64,000 nt of DNA from Pseudomonas lactis (GTDB taxonomy: Bacteria > Pseudomonadota > Gammaproteobacteria > Pseudomonadales > Pseudomonadaceae), in assembly GCF_001439845.1 (NCBI RefSeq), contig NZ_JYLO01000009.1:248001-312000 (forward strand). The letters run 5' to 3'. The position numbers and the translations under genes were made by a program. The notes beneath the pieces are model-generated. The model saw nothing but the letters and a program-made list of their open reading frames with translations, did no database searches and was not told the DNA's origin. The first letter of the stretch is position 1; every line of letters starts with the position of its first letter. Below are positions 1-9,216 of this stretch, in pieces.

Positions 1-65
1 TGCCGCTTGGTCTGCCTTGAGCTGGGCCTTAACCCAGCTGACTTTGAACTTTAAGGAGCGGTACT

Positions 66-1100
66 TTGGACACTCACATCGGTTTCCCTCCGCTGACCAT
101 GGCGGTATTCGTGGGGATCGCGCTCGGCGCGCTTCTCCTCGACATGGTCACTCACCGCGGTGACAAGCCAATTTCCCTGGCTAAGGCTTCGATTTGGTCG
201 ATCTTCTGGATCGCTATCTCGTTGGCGTTCGCCGGCTTCTTATACGTACAGCACGGCCCGGAGGTCGCCAGCCTGTTTGTAACTGGCTACGCCCTCGAAA
301 AAGTTCTCAGCGTCGACAACCTGTTTGTGTTCATGGCGATTTTCGCATGGTTCAAAGTGCCGGATGGCATGCGTCACCGCGTGCTGTACTGGGGCATCAT
401 TGGCGCGATCGTGTTCCGCGGCATCTTCGTTGCCATTGGTACCGGTCTGCTGGCTTTCGGTCCATGGGTCGAAATCGTGTTCGCCGTGATCGTTGCGTGG
501 ACCGCAGTTATGATGCTGCGCGCCGGCGGCGATGATGAAGAGGAAGAGGACTACTCCAAGCACATGGCTTACCGCTTCGCACAGAAGTTGTTCCCTGTGT
601 GGCCGAAACTTCACGGCCATAATTTCTTCGTCAGCCGTAAGCAGCTAGAGGTGGAACTCCAGAAGCCTGAGAACAAAGGCATGACCCTGGCAGCAAAAGG
701 AACAGTTTTTGCGACCCCGCTGTTCCTCTGCCTTGTAGTGGCCGAAGTTTCTGACGTGTTGTTCGCGTTCGACTCTGTGCCAGCGGTGATCGCCGTTAGC
801 CGTGAGCCCCTGATCGTCTACTCTGCCATGCTGTTTGCGATCCTGGGACTGCGTACCATGTACTTCGTGCTCGAAGCGCTGAAACGCTACCTGGTTCACC
901 TTGAAAAATCTGTAGTCGCCCTGCTGTTCTTCATCGCCATTAAACTCGGCCTGAACGCTACCGACCACATGTTTCACCATGGCTACACAATCGATGCAAA
1001 CACCAGCCTGCTAATCGTTATGGTTGTACTGGCGATTGGTGTAGTTGCAAGCCTTGTCTTTCCAGGCAAGGAAGAAGCTCAAACTGAAACCGCTGAGTAA
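66..1100 (+). CDS. terC: TerC-family integral membrane protein (tellurite resistance / metal homeostasis)
   Basis: Inner-membrane protein of the TerC family, 344 residues, close to the usual family length. Several hydrophobic segments are visible, with the family signatures GYALEKVLSVDNLFVF near residue 78 and EVSDVLFAFDSVPAV near residue 228; their acidic residues in the membrane are the hallmark of the family. An acidic stretch (DDEEEEDY) sits in the central cytoplasmic loop. The start is a TTG preceded by AAGGAG about 8 bases upstream; it is preferred over internal ATGs because it restores the normal N-terminus (HIGFPP). It heads a ter gene run with two terD-type genes 28 and 82 bp apart. 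TerC family members are linked to tellurite resistance and to metal loading of exported enzymes; which applies here cannot be read from sequence. Confidence 0.93.
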   Translation: MDTHIGFPPLTMAVFVGIALGALLLDMVTHRGDKPISLAKASIWSIFWIAISLAFAGFLYVQHGPEVASLFVTGYALEKVLSVDNLFVFMAIFAWFKVPDGMRHRVLYWGIIGAIVFRGIFVAIGTGLLAFGPWVEIVFAVIVAWTAVMMLRAGGDDEEEEDYSKHMAYRFAQKLFPVWPKLHGHNFFVSRKQLEVELQKPENKGMTLAAKGTVFATPLFLCLVVAEVSDVLFAFDSVPAVIAVSREPLIVYSAMLFAILGLRTMYFVLEALKRYLVHLEKSVVALLFFIAIKLGLNATDHMFHHGYTIDANTSLLIVMVVLAIGVVASLVFPGKEEAQTETAE

Positions 1101-1127
1101 TAGCCCATACCACAAGGAGTAATACCC

Positions 1128-1703
1128 ATGGCGTTGACCCTACAGAAAGGTGGCAATCTTTCGTTGACCAAAACCGACCCGAGCCTGACCAAAATTTTGG
1201 TAGGCCTGGGCTGGGACCCGCGTGCTACTGATGGTGCTGAGTTCGACCTGGACGCCAGTGCGCTACTGCTGGGCGCAAATGGCAAAGTACGCGGGGAAGC
1301 CGACTTCATTTTCTACAACCAGCTGAAAAGCGTTGACGGTTCGGTTGAGCACACTGGCGACAACCGCACTGGTGCGGGCGACGGCGACGACGAAGTAATC
1401 AAGGTAGACCTGAGCCGCATCCCGGCCGACGTGGACAAAGTGGTCTTCATCGTTACCATCCACGATGCAGAAGTACGCAAGCAAAGCTTCGGTCAGGTCG
1501 GCGGCTCCTTCATTCGCATCGTTAACGATACGACCAATGCGGAAGTCGTTCGTTACGACCTGGCAGAAGACGCATCGACTGAAACTGCGATGGTGTTCGC
1601 TGAGTTGTACCGCAACGGCGGCGAGTGGAAATTCCGGGCTGTTGGTCAGGGTTATGCCGGCGGCCTGAAAGCTCTGGCCAATAACTATGGCATGAATTTT
1701 TAA
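1128..1703 (+). CDS. terD: TerD-family calcium-binding stress protein
   Basis: Cytosolic TerD-domain protein of 191 residues, the normal length. It carries the family core GLGWDPR, the acidic calcium-binding signature FDLDAS (residues 46-51), FYNQLKSVDGSVEHTGDN near residue 63, the acid-rich GDGDDE loop and the terminal ELYRNGGEWKFRAVGQGYAGGL block. TerD-type proteins bind calcium and are required for tellurite, phage and stress resistance in ter operons. AAGGAG lies 8 bases before the ATG. It is 28 bp behind terC and 82 bp ahead of a second close copy, so the three genes form one transcription unit. It is clearly paralogous to the next gene. Confidence 0.95.
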   Translation: MALTLQKGGNLSLTKTDPSLTKILVGLGWDPRATDGAEFDLDASALLLGANGKVRGEADFIFYNQLKSVDGSVEHTGDNRTGAGDGDDEVIKVDLSRIPADVDKVVFIVTIHDAEVRKQSFGQVGGSFIRIVNDTTNAEVVRYDLAEDASTETAMVFAELYRNGGEWKFRAVGQGYAGGLKALANNYGMNF

Positions 1704-1785
1704 CGTCTAAGCCGTTAATCTAATTATCTTTTTTTACCTGGCCTTGATCTAAAGGCCTGGTCTACCTTACTTAAAGGAATCGAAA

Positions 1786-2364
1786 ATGGCCGTATCTCTG
1801 CAGAAAGGCGGGAACGTTAGTTTGTCTAAAGAGGCCCCAGGCCTGACCGAAGTCACTGTAGGTCTGGGTTGGGACGCACGAGTTACCGATGGTTCGAAAT
1901 TCGACCTCGACGCGTCGATCTTCATCCTGGGTGAAAGCGGCCAAGTCCTCGACGACGCCAGCTTCATTTTCTACAACAACAAGAAATCGGTTGATGGTTC
2001 TGTTGAACACATGGGCGACAACCAGTCCGGCGAAGGCGAAGGTGATGACGAGCAAGCCACCGTCAAGTTGAACGGTCTGGCTGCCGCTGTGAAGAAGCTG
2101 GTTTTCGCAGTGACCATTCACGACGCTGAAGCGCGCAAGCAGAGCTTCGGCCAGGTTGCCAATGCATACATCCGTGTAGTGAACAAGGCTGACGGCAAAG
2201 AACTGGCGCGCTACGACCTGAGCGAAGACGCTTCGACTGAAACCGCCATGATCTTCGGCGAGCTGTACCGTAATGGCGACGAGTTCAAGTTCAAGGCGAT
2301 TGGCCAAGGTTTTGCTGGTGGCCTGGCGCCTCTGGCTAAATCGATGGGCGTGAACATCGGCTAA
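1786..2364 (+). CDS. terE: TerD-family stress protein, second paralog (TerE position)
   Basis: A 192-residue TerD-domain protein, closely similar to the preceding gene along its whole length (VGLGWDARVTDGSKFDLDAS, VDGSVEHMGDN, HDAEARKQSFGQVANAYIRV, ELYRNGDEFKFKAIGQGF). The calcium-binding acidic residues are kept. In classical ter operons two TerD-type proteins follow TerC, and the symbol terE is assigned here by position only; the two copies cannot be separated confidently into terD and terE. AAAGGA precedes the ATG. A strong hairpin terminator follows directly, so it is the last gene of the terC-terD-terE transcript. Confidence 0.9.
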   Translation: MAVSLQKGGNVSLSKEAPGLTEVTVGLGWDARVTDGSKFDLDASIFILGESGQVLDDASFIFYNNKKSVDGSVEHMGDNQSGEGEGDDEQATVKLNGLAAAVKKLVFAVTIHDAEARKQSFGQVANAYIRVVNKADGKELARYDLSEDASTETAMIFGELYRNGDEFKFKAIGQGFAGGLAPLAKSMGVNIG

Positions 2365-2379
2365 CGCGCAAGGGGTGAG

Positions 2380-2406
2380 AAAGCCCCCGCGAAACGGGGG
2401 CTTTTT
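2380..2406 (+). terminator. Rho-independent terminator of the terCDE unit
   Basis: AGCCCCCG and CGGGGGCT form an 8-bp GC-rich stem with a short loop, followed by a run of five T. It lies 16 bp after the terE stop codon. Confidence 0.92.
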
Positions 2407-2528
2407 CTTGCCTACTGAAAGTCCACGGAGTTGGTCCTGTAGGCGGTTTTGACGAATTCATCACTAGGAGCGACTGCTGGCGATCGCCACGGCAGTCTAC
2501 CGGTTCTCGGGTTTAAAAGGATATTTGG

Positions 2529-3530
2529 ATGAGCATGTTTCGTGGGGTTGTAGCTGCGGGTGTTTTGGTGTCTATGTCAGGCTGCGGAGCCTACAACGAC
2601 TTCCAGGCAAACAATGCAGTTCAAGAATACAGGCAGGCATGCCTTGGAAATTATACGAACGAGTGTGAAAGCAAACTGGTCGACACGAACATTGTCATGC
2701 TCGAGCTCGCACGAAGCAACATCGAGCGGGAGAAGGACTCGATCGTGCAAGTCGTCGGCAAAGATGGATTTGATCGTTTCTCAAAAACTGCCAATGAGCT
2801 AATTGACCACTTGGTCGATCAACAGGAAAACAAGCGTCCAGGTTTTTTTGCACGATGGTTCCTGGGTGAAGGTCAACCGTTCGGCAACACACGCAACCAA
2901 CTTTTTGACATTGCGGACATGCAAGAATTACGCGCTGCAGTGCTTCAAAACATCAGCGCCGGTGTCCACGCGAGCAAAGCATCTGCTAAGCCTAATGAAC
3001 CAATGACTGAGACTGAGGCAATCTTGTTAGGCAAGGTACCTCAGGCACCGATTCAGGCTCAGGTCACCCAGACTGCCCGGCCGGCGGAACCAGCAGCACA
3101 GGCCGTCGAATCGACTGTTCAGGCATTAGTGCCATCCAACCTTGCTGCATCTGCAGATCGGATGATCGCGAGTGAAATCGCCCAGGATGGCGGGGATGAA
3201 TACAAGGAGGGCCGTCAGGTTATTTTTGCTGACCTGAATAACGACGGCATCAAGGATGCCGTGTTGCTTTACACGATCGAAGGTCAAGGTGGCGGTAATG
3301 GCTACTTCCAAACCCTTGCCGCGTTCATTGGCAACTCGGCAGGTTGGGACTTCCGTGGAAAAGCTGTAGTCGGCAATGGTGTCCAGGACATTCAGGTAGT
3401 TGATCCCCAAACCGTCAGACTGACGGTTCTCTCCGTCGGTCCGGATGATGCGGATTGCTGCCCGAGTGTTCAGAGCACCGAAAACTACAAGTGGGACGGC
3501 ACGACCTTTCTTCAAGCCCCAACGTCGTAA
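2529..3530 (+). CDS. Putative lipoprotein with C-terminal FG-GAP-like region, unknown function
   Basis: A 333-residue protein not recognised as a named family. The N-terminus (residues 1-19) has a hydrophobic stretch ending in SMSGC, a plausible lipobox, so it is likely an outer- or inner-membrane lipoprotein facing the periplasm. Residues 20-130 are mixed and mostly helical, residues 160-205 form an Ala/Pro/Gln-rich linker, and residues 205-333 hold a DLNNDGIKDAVLLYTIEG segment like an FG-GAP/VCBS calcium-loop blade, ending with a CC pair. AAAAGGAT precedes the ATG. It stands between the ter genes and a row of other exported proteins, suggesting an envelope role in the same cargo block. Confidence 0.75.
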   Translation: MSMFRGVVAAGVLVSMSGCGAYNDFQANNAVQEYRQACLGNYTNECESKLVDTNIVMLELARSNIEREKDSIVQVVGKDGFDRFSKTANELIDHLVDQQENKRPGFFARWFLGEGQPFGNTRNQLFDIADMQELRAAVLQNISAGVHASKASAKPNEPMTETEAILLGKVPQAPIQAQVTQTARPAEPAAQAVESTVQALVPSNLAASADRMIASEIAQDGGDEYKEGRQVIFADLNNDGIKDAVLLYTIEGQGGGNGYFQTLAAFIGNSAGWDFRGKAVVGNGVQDIQVVDPQTVRLTVLSVGPDDADCCPSVQSTENYKWDGTTFLQAPTS

Positions 3531-3613
3531 GTAAGAGCCAGGCTTCAGGCACCTAGCCGTGTGCATACGAGCGCGGTTAGGCAGGGCTCTGACGAAACGC
3601 TGGAGTAAACAAA

Positions 3614-4588
3614 ATGAAGGAAAAATCGAATATGTCGCGATTCAACATCGGCTCTGGCCTTTTCGTCATGTTGCTCACCCTGGTATCAGCCCACTCCAAT
3701 GCCACCAGCTTTGATTGCACCAAAGCTGCAAGCTTTGCTGAGAAATCGATTTGCACAGATTCTGCACTCAGTCGTCTGGATGAGCAGATGAACTCCGAAT
3801 ATGTCCGCGCTTTAGACGCAGCGCCGAACAAGGCCCAGGTCCGTCAAGATCAACGAGACTGGTTGCGTCTGCGCGACAACTGCAAGACCGCCAGTTGCTT
3901 AACCGCTTCGATGACTGATCGGCTCAGTGTTCTATTACGCACCAAGGTGGATCAGCCATCTAAAGCGCCAACCTCCGTTGCCGCTACCCGGGTTGATCAA
4001 TCTGAAACGAATGTGATTTCAAAGGCCGCTACTTCTCCAATGGTCCCCGCCGTGGTGAAGCCGGCAGCCCCGCGAAATGCCACGGATGATCATCAAGCGA
4101 TCCTGAACTTGAAGATTGGCCTGTTCGTGATGGCAATGTTGCTGCTGGTCTGCATTTACCTGCACCGTCGGGGGACCATTACGATCTATCAGGACTACAC
4201 CGACGCGCTTTGGACAACCTTGACTCCGATCTTGGGGATTGGGGCGTATTTCGCCGCGAGCGCCTGGCTGGAGGTACCACGCAACTACTCCATCATTGCT
4301 GCCTGTGTCCTTGGTGGTCTTATGTCATTGCAGGTGCTTATCCAAACGTACAGAAGCAACAGCATCTGGTTTTTCCTTTTATCCCTCTTCGCAAAGGTCA
4401 CTCTGCTGACTTTCTACCTCCTGATGATGGCCCTCCTGCTGTGCGGCGGTGCGCGAACCAAAAGTGAGGCCCGGCGGCGGCGCGGCTGGGCAGTGCTTGC
4501 CACGACTGTATTCGTATTCCTCTCAGGCTGGATGTGTCGGCATCGGCAATTCAGTTCGATCGACGATTACATAGCCGGACGGGCATAA
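3614..4588 (+). CDS. Exported DUF1311 (LprI-like) protein with C-terminal membrane domain
   Basis: A 324-residue protein with a signal peptide (about residues 1-30), then a DUF1311/LprI-type domain (FDCTKAASFAEKSICTD, DQRDWLRLRDNCKTASCL, conserved cysteines), a low-complexity linker, and after residue 165 four or so hydrophobic segments. LprI-type domains include a mycobacterial lysozyme inhibitor, but the domain is widespread and the link is only by family. GGAG sits 8 bases before the ATG. A paralog with the same two-part plan lies on the other strand at 16494-17663, so the cargo block is bracketed by two related genes. The C-terminal parts share the YxDYTDA motif, which looks like a specific signature. 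Confidence 0.78.
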   Translation: MKEKSNMSRFNIGSGLFVMLLTLVSAHSNATSFDCTKAASFAEKSICTDSALSRLDEQMNSEYVRALDAAPNKAQVRQDQRDWLRLRDNCKTASCLTASMTDRLSVLLRTKVDQPSKAPTSVAATRVDQSETNVISKAATSPMVPAVVKPAAPRNATDDHQAILNLKIGLFVMAMLLLVCIYLHRRGTITIYQDYTDALWTTLTPILGIGAYFAASAWLEVPRNYSIIAACVLGGLMSLQVLIQTYRSNSIWFFLLSLFAKVTLLTFYLLMMALLLCGGARTKSEARRRRGWAVLATTVFVFLSGWMCRHRQFSSIDDYIAGRA

Positions 4589-4725
4589 GTGACATATCGG
4601 AGGTTGCGCTATTGCCACATGCGCGGCCACCGATGTAAATGGACGTCGGGCCAGTCTAAGGGGCCCGACCGAAGCCGGCATTTTCAAACAACAAAGAATC
4701 CAGGAAGAAGGATCAAGGAGTAGTC

Positions 4726-5919
4726 ATGGGATTTCGTTTCAGCAAGCGAATCACGATTGTGCCTGGCGTACGCCTTAACATTAGCGGCAAAGGGGTAAGT
4801 ACTTCGATAGGGCCTCGTGGTCTGAGTATGACGATGGGTCGCAATGGCACCTATCTCAATGCGGGCTTACCCGGTACTGGTCTTTCATATCGTGAAAGGA
4901 TCGACCGGCCCAGTAGATCGAGTAGCTCCCAACCAGGACCTGCCGGAAGCGAATACTCTGGCCAGGTAAAGGTGAAAGTAAACGACGATGGCACGTTGTT
5001 GATTACGGATATAGATGACATCGAGTTGCCGACTGCTGTCATCAAACGCGTCAAATCCGAGATGGCCGATTCCATTCAGGACTTGCTGACTCAAGCAGCT
5101 GATAAGGTCAATCAGGATCTCGAATCCTGCCTTGGTGTGCACCTACTGACGCCGCGGCCGGGGGCCATGCCGTTGATCCCAGCTCCATTCGCCATTGAAG
5201 AACCCACGAGGCCCACTCAGCAGACGCCAGGTTTGATGGATCGAATGCTGCTGCGCATCGCTAAGATTGAGCGTGAGGCTGAGTCGGCGGAAGAGCAGTA
5301 TCGACAAGACCTCGCGAACTGGCAGGCCACGCGTGACGCGCATGAACTTGAACGCACCGAAATCGAGAAAGCATTCCGGCTGGCGGCAAAGGGCTTCAGT
5401 GCTCAGATGGAACGTGCCCTGGACTATGTGTTGAGCGGCATTGCCTGGCCAAAAGAAACCCAGGTGGACTATGAGTTCTCACAAGACGTTACCGGCGTCG
5501 CGCTCGATGTTGATTTACCTGATGAGGGCGATATCCCGCAGCGCAGCGCTGAAGCCCGTGGCAACGGCAAACTAACCTTCAAAAATCGTTCGGATGCCCA
5601 GGTACGTAGAGACTTTGTCGCGCTGTGCTATGGATCTCTGTTTCGAGTTGTAGGGGAGGTGTTCGCTCTACTGCCGGCGATCCAGAAGATTCTAGTGTCG
5701 GGTTATATCCAGCGTGACAACCCCGCTACCGGGACAGTGGAGGATCAATACGTGCTCTCGGTCTTGGTAACGCGAGATCAGTGGGATGCGATTGATTTCA
5801 ATCGTCTGGATGCGATCGATCCTGCAGCGACCCTGAACGCGTGTGGCGCAGTGGTAAAGCTGGACCGCTCTGCGCGTTTTGTTGAGGTGACGCCGATGGA
5901 TATGTCGGTCTTGAACTGA
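4726..5919 (+). CDS. DUF4236 domain-containing protein
   Basis: A 397-residue protein with an N-terminal DUF4236 domain (MGFRFSKRITIVPGVRLNIS, then GRNGTYLNAGLPGTGLSYR near residue 45). Residues 85-150 are charged, a coiled-coil-like helix spans about 185-245 (KIEREAESAEEQYRQDL), and the C-terminal 150 residues form a mixed alpha/beta region of unknown fold. DUF4236 proteins have no established biochemical function. AAGGAG precedes the ATG. The gene is on the plus strand and converges on terF, with a hairpin between them. Confidence 0.85.
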   Translation: MGFRFSKRITIVPGVRLNISGKGVSTSIGPRGLSMTMGRNGTYLNAGLPGTGLSYRERIDRPSRSSSSQPGPAGSEYSGQVKVKVNDDGTLLITDIDDIELPTAVIKRVKSEMADSIQDLLTQAADKVNQDLESCLGVHLLTPRPGAMPLIPAPFAIEEPTRPTQQTPGLMDRMLLRIAKIEREAESAEEQYRQDLANWQATRDAHELERTEIEKAFRLAAKGFSAQMERALDYVLSGIAWPKETQVDYEFSQDVTGVALDVDLPDEGDIPQRSAEARGNGKLTFKNRSDAQVRRDFVALCYGSLFRVVGEVFALLPAIQKILVSGYIQRDNPATGTVEDQYVLSVLVTRDQWDAIDFNRLDAIDPAATLNACGAVVKLDRSARFVEVTPMDMSVLN

Positions 5920-5924
5920 AGACA

Positions 5925-5950
5925 ACCGCGGCGGCTAGAGCCGCCGCGGT
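5925..5950. terminator. GC-rich hairpin between convergent genes
   Basis: ACCGCGGCGGC and GCCGCCGCGGT form a perfect 11-bp stem with loop TAGA between the DUF4236 gene and the convergent terF. There is no T-run, so it may stop transcription poorly or act mainly by protecting 3' ends. Confidence 0.6.
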
Positions 5951-5970
5951 GTGGGGAGGGCAGGAGAGGG

Positions 5971-7215
5971 TTAGCGAATGATTCCTTCGCGCTTTGCCTC
6001 CAAGATCCACATCGGAAACTCCTGCATCAGCCGTTCGTACAACTGCTCTTCCGTCATGTCGTGCAGGTCATCCAGGGCAAAGAATCCGCAGTTGTCCACG
6101 ACTCTCCCGGGCATGGTGTCCAGTTTTTCCAGAATGCCGTAATTCCGGCCTGCTAAACCAATGTATTGCCAGAAGATTCCCAGCTTCGCTGCATCCACCA
6201 TAAGTTGCGTGATCTTGCGGTTTTCAGACACGCCACCGTCGCTGATGAAAACCACAAACATTGGGGTTTTGTCTTTGGAAGCTTGGAAGGACTCGATCAC
6301 TTTTTGGATCGCCTTCGGCTCATCATTGTAGCGCCGACCGACGTCCCACTTTTTCCAGCCGCTGTTGTCGGATTCGACAAAGTTCTGGTAGTTGTTCAGT
6401 GTCACAGGTGAGAGTCGCAATGGCCGTTCGGCAAATGTCCAGCACTCAAGTTCGGCGTCTGTATCTAGGGCGACGGCGATTGGCACAAGTCGATTGAGTA
6501 CTTCCTGCACCCGGCCGGTTTTGTATTGATTTCTCATTGAGTCGGTGACGTCGAGCACGAGCAAAACGCGAGCTTTCATTCCAACCAGGCAGGCTTTCTC
6601 GAGGCTAACCTGTGCCTTCTTGGCCAGACTGACCAGTTCCGGCGCGACAGCAGCTACACGCTTCTCCAGAGAGATTGTGGAGGGAGATGGGGCCGGTGCA
6701 GCCTCTTCAGTAACTTCGCCGCCAAAATACCTCACGAGAGCGTCCAAGCCCTCGGCAAACCCCTGAAGGTTTGAGGCCAACCGCCACTCCCGATTCTTAC
6801 GGTAAAGCTCAACGATCATTACCGCTTTCTCGGTTGTGAATGTGAGCCCTGAGAATGCGCAGGTCGCTCCTATCTCACCAGATGGGCTGATTACTTTGAA
6901 GTTGCCATTCTGGATGTCATTCATCGCCCCGGCACCGTCGATGGAGGCTGTAAAGACCAAGCGATCGATAGAGGCGGGCAGGGTGGCTAGATTAATTTCA
7001 AACTGGCCACCGGGGGCGAGAACCAAACTGCCGCAAGGCGTGAAAGGCTGATTGAAGAAGACCATGTAGCGATCATCAGAAAGCTTGCCATGTTCGTCGA
7101 CACCGAAACATACGAAATCGATTGCGCTGGGGCTCTCAATGTTGACCGAGAGAGTGAATGAGAGACCGGGAAGAATATTTGCCAGAGGCATACGCTGGCC
7201 TTGGGTGATCTGCAT
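5971..7215 (-). CDS. terF: TerF-type protein: TerD-like N-terminus fused to a von Willebrand A domain
   Basis: A 414-residue protein, very near the length of plasmid TerF proteins. Residues 1-165 are a divergent TerD-like domain (VCFGVDEHGKLSDDRYMVFFN, IVELYRKNREWRLASNLQGFAEGLDAL). A linker is followed by a vWA domain from about residue 215 (LLVLDVTDSM, a variant metal-ion site; VVFISDGGV; final FALDDL block). vWA proteins in ter systems are thought to organise protein complexes with TerD-type partners and kinases. The gene is on its own, opposite to terCDE, convergent with the DUF4236 gene. The N-terminal domain lacks the typical FDLDAS calcium loop, so calcium binding there is doubtful. Confidence 0.88.
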   Translation of the reverse strand: MQITQGQRMPLANILPGLSFTLSVNIESPSAIDFVCFGVDEHGKLSDDRYMVFFNQPFTPCGSLVLAPGGQFEINLATLPASIDRLVFTASIDGAGAMNDIQNGNFKVISPSGEIGATCAFSGLTFTTEKAVMIVELYRKNREWRLASNLQGFAEGLDALVRYFGGEVTEEAAPAPSPSTISLEKRVAAVAPELVSLAKKAQVSLEKACLVGMKARVLLVLDVTDSMRNQYKTGRVQEVLNRLVPIAVALDTDAELECWTFAERPLRLSPVTLNNYQNFVESDNSGWKKWDVGRRYNDEPKAIQKVIESFQASKDKTPMFVVFISDGGVSENRKITQLMVDAAKLGIFWQYIGLAGRNYGILEKLDTMPGRVVDNCGFFALDDLHDMTEEQLYERLMQEFPMWILEAKREGIIR

Positions 7216-7465
7216 GCATGGTTCCTTGTGACGATTAGAGCGCCTAATTATGAAACGGCCAAGGTGATACAGCCATTTTCACAGGAGTGGCTGGTATATC
7301 CGTAGGCTTAAACTTAACGGCGCTCGATGTTTCTGCAAGTCTTATACGGCCAATGAGGTCGCAGCGGGAAATTCCTATGGGAAGAACTGTTCATTCTCTC
7401 GAGGACACGGGGCAATTCATCATGGGTTGACGAGGCCGATGATGCTTGCATACAACCAAAATAGA
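7216..7465. other. Intergenic region upstream of terF
   Basis: About 330 bases (7216-7544) lie between the start of terF and the end of the terA-like gene, both read leftward. The first 250 bases presumably hold the terF promoter; no convincing -35/-10 pair or gene was found. The terA-side end is a terminator hairpin. Confidence 0.5.
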
Positions 7466-7498
7466 AATCCCGCGGCGGCCGTGTGCCGTCGCGGGATT
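7466..7498 (-). terminator. Terminator hairpin downstream of the terA-like gene
   Basis: AATCCCGCG and CGCGGGATT form a perfect 9-bp outer stem with further inner GC pairing, about 47 bp after the stop of the terA-like gene, followed on the minus strand by a T-rich stretch (TTTCTATTTTGG). Confidence 0.7.
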
Positions 7499-7544
7499 AC
7501 TTGTCAAGCATGAATCTGCTGAAAGCGCCTGCTAGCACGAAAGC

Positions 7545-8834
7545 TTAGACATACTGTTTTTTGCCGCTCCTTTCGATTGGGTGGCCTTTAAATACGTGTG
7601 GGCCGTCCATGGTCAGCTCAATTTTGTCTCCCTTTCGAGTCAGCCACGGGGTGGCTTCGCTGCCGGCTTTGGAGGTAACTCCGGACGGGCTAAGCAGGAC
7701 AAAGTCCTGGGAAATTTCGATCTGCCCGATCACATAGGTATACACCATTGAGCTAAAAAACCCGGATTTGAACTCGAATGCGCATTCCACGACCTGGTCG
7801 CCATACTCCATCCGCATCTTAGGTTTCAGCGATGCCACCGAAACCGCACCGTTATCTACTGCTGAATAAACGCTGCAGACCAGCGCTACCTTGCCGCCCA
7901 TGAGCTGCGAGATTGCTGGGTTAATTTCGACGGTTTCAATACCAGGAGCTGAGGTGCTGGCGCTGACCACGTCACCGGTATGGAAAACGAAGGGATCGAC
8001 GTCAAAAGCCCCACGCTTGTCAGGTGCCTGGATGATGGACATTCGCCCATCAGGGCGAAGGATGCCGATTCGCAGATCGAGGTCGTCGTTGTCAGATCCG
8101 TCGCCGTTATCAACCCACGTAGCGCTGACGCGAATTACCTTTGGAGCTGACGGCCCTTTTTCGAGTGACACCTTGTGGCTGCTGCCAGGCTTGTCCAGTT
8201 TTACCACGGTCTTAGCGATGTTGACGGGCTTCGGAGGCGGCGCAGGTGTTACCGCCTGCCCGGAGGATGCATCGTCTTCAACTTCGATGCCATAAAACCC
8301 GCAAAGTCCGGCAAGACCTGAGGCGAAACCTTGCCATACAGATCGCGCTTTGAGCTGGCCGTTCCGGACGTACAACTCAAGCACGATGATGCCCGTCTCT
8401 TGTGAGAAGGGCTCAGGTGCCAGTTCCAGGGTTTGGTCCCCGGCAATGACGATAGCGCGTAGGTCTTTGACTGCTTCGAAGCCGCCGGCGCTGCCGTCTT
8501 GCGTCAAAGTAATAGCGATCTTCGTTATGTTGGCAGGCAGTCGAGACGAGTCGAAGCTGATGCTGTGACTCACCGTGTCGCCACGAGCGACCGGGGGCGC
8601 GAATGTCGCCGCGCCTGAAGAGTGCTCGGGTGCATTGAAGAAAACCATGCCGCTGTCATCCACTACCTTGCCAGTGTCGGTGACCAAAAACGCAGTAAGG
8701 TTCACGTCTAGGTTGTTACCTGCCGCATGGGTAACTTCCACCCAACCTTGGGAGGAAAAGATCGTTGTGTTCTCGCCGGGTTTGAGTGACTGATTCAATT
8801 CATGCCGCCTATTCCATGGGTTTTCGTAACGCAT
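7545..8834 (-). CDS. terA: TerA-like tellurite resistance protein
   Basis: A 429-residue protein with two parts, matching the plan of TerA. Residues 1-180 are TerD-like (LNVTAFLVTDTGKVVDDSGMVFFN-type block, then IIVLELYVRNGQLKARSVWQGFASGLAGLC). After a Pro-rich linker, residues 215-429 resemble the TerA stress-protein domain (VSLEKG, VSATWVDNGDGSDNDDLDLRIGI-type calcium/acidic loop, VYTYVIGQIEIS). It is somewhat longer than classical TerA (about 385). It lies 330 bp upstream of terF in the same direction but with a terminator between them. terB and terZ are not seen in the window. Confidence 0.82.
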   Translation of the reverse strand: MRYENPWNRRHELNQSLKPGENTTIFSSQGWVEVTHAAGNNLDVNLTAFLVTDTGKVVDDSGMVFFNAPEHSSGAATFAPPVARGDTVSHSISFDSSRLPANITKIAITLTQDGSAGGFEAVKDLRAIVIAGDQTLELAPEPFSQETGIIVLELYVRNGQLKARSVWQGFASGLAGLCGFYGIEVEDDASSGQAVTPAPPPKPVNIAKTVVKLDKPGSSHKVSLEKGPSAPKVIRVSATWVDNGDGSDNDDLDLRIGILRPDGRMSIIQAPDKRGAFDVDPFVFHTGDVVSASTSAPGIETVEINPAISQLMGGKVALVCSVYSAVDNGAVSVASLKPKMRMEYGDQVVECAFEFKSGFFSSMVYTYVIGQIEISQDFVLLSPSGVTSKAGSEATPWLTRKGDKIELTMDGPHVFKGHPIERSGKKQYV

Positions 8835-9216
8835 TGTTCATGCGCTGCGCTTTTGTTGTTTGAGCGCGAAGGCCGGCCAATGGGGAAACATCCCTCATTG
8901 GTGCTGATCGCATTGATGCAGTTTAACGGCTTGGCCGCCGGCGACCGCCGAGACATCCATTCTCCATTTACACACCGTCTGAAACCCAAGTTTGGAACGT
9001 ACGAGAGGGAATGTTGTGCGCGACATTGAAAGTCCTCTCAGTCCCGTTAAGTTCTGTTCGTAGGAAACAAAAACATCTGCCCGGCGTTCTGCACCGGAAT
9101 TCGACAAGGCATTTTAAGTGGTGCGGTCTCCTCCTAGATGGCAATATGCTACATCTATTTGCGCTCCCCCTCATCATCCAGGGTCTGGCGTTTAATTTCT
9201 GACAAGGACCCGTTGG
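8835..9216. other. Divergent intergenic region, terA-like / membrane protein gene
   Basis: About 380 bases between the divergent starts at 8834 and 9217. It must hold both promoters. The open frames within it have poor starts and no recognisable content. No repeat or strong operator palindrome was noticed. Confidence 0.5.
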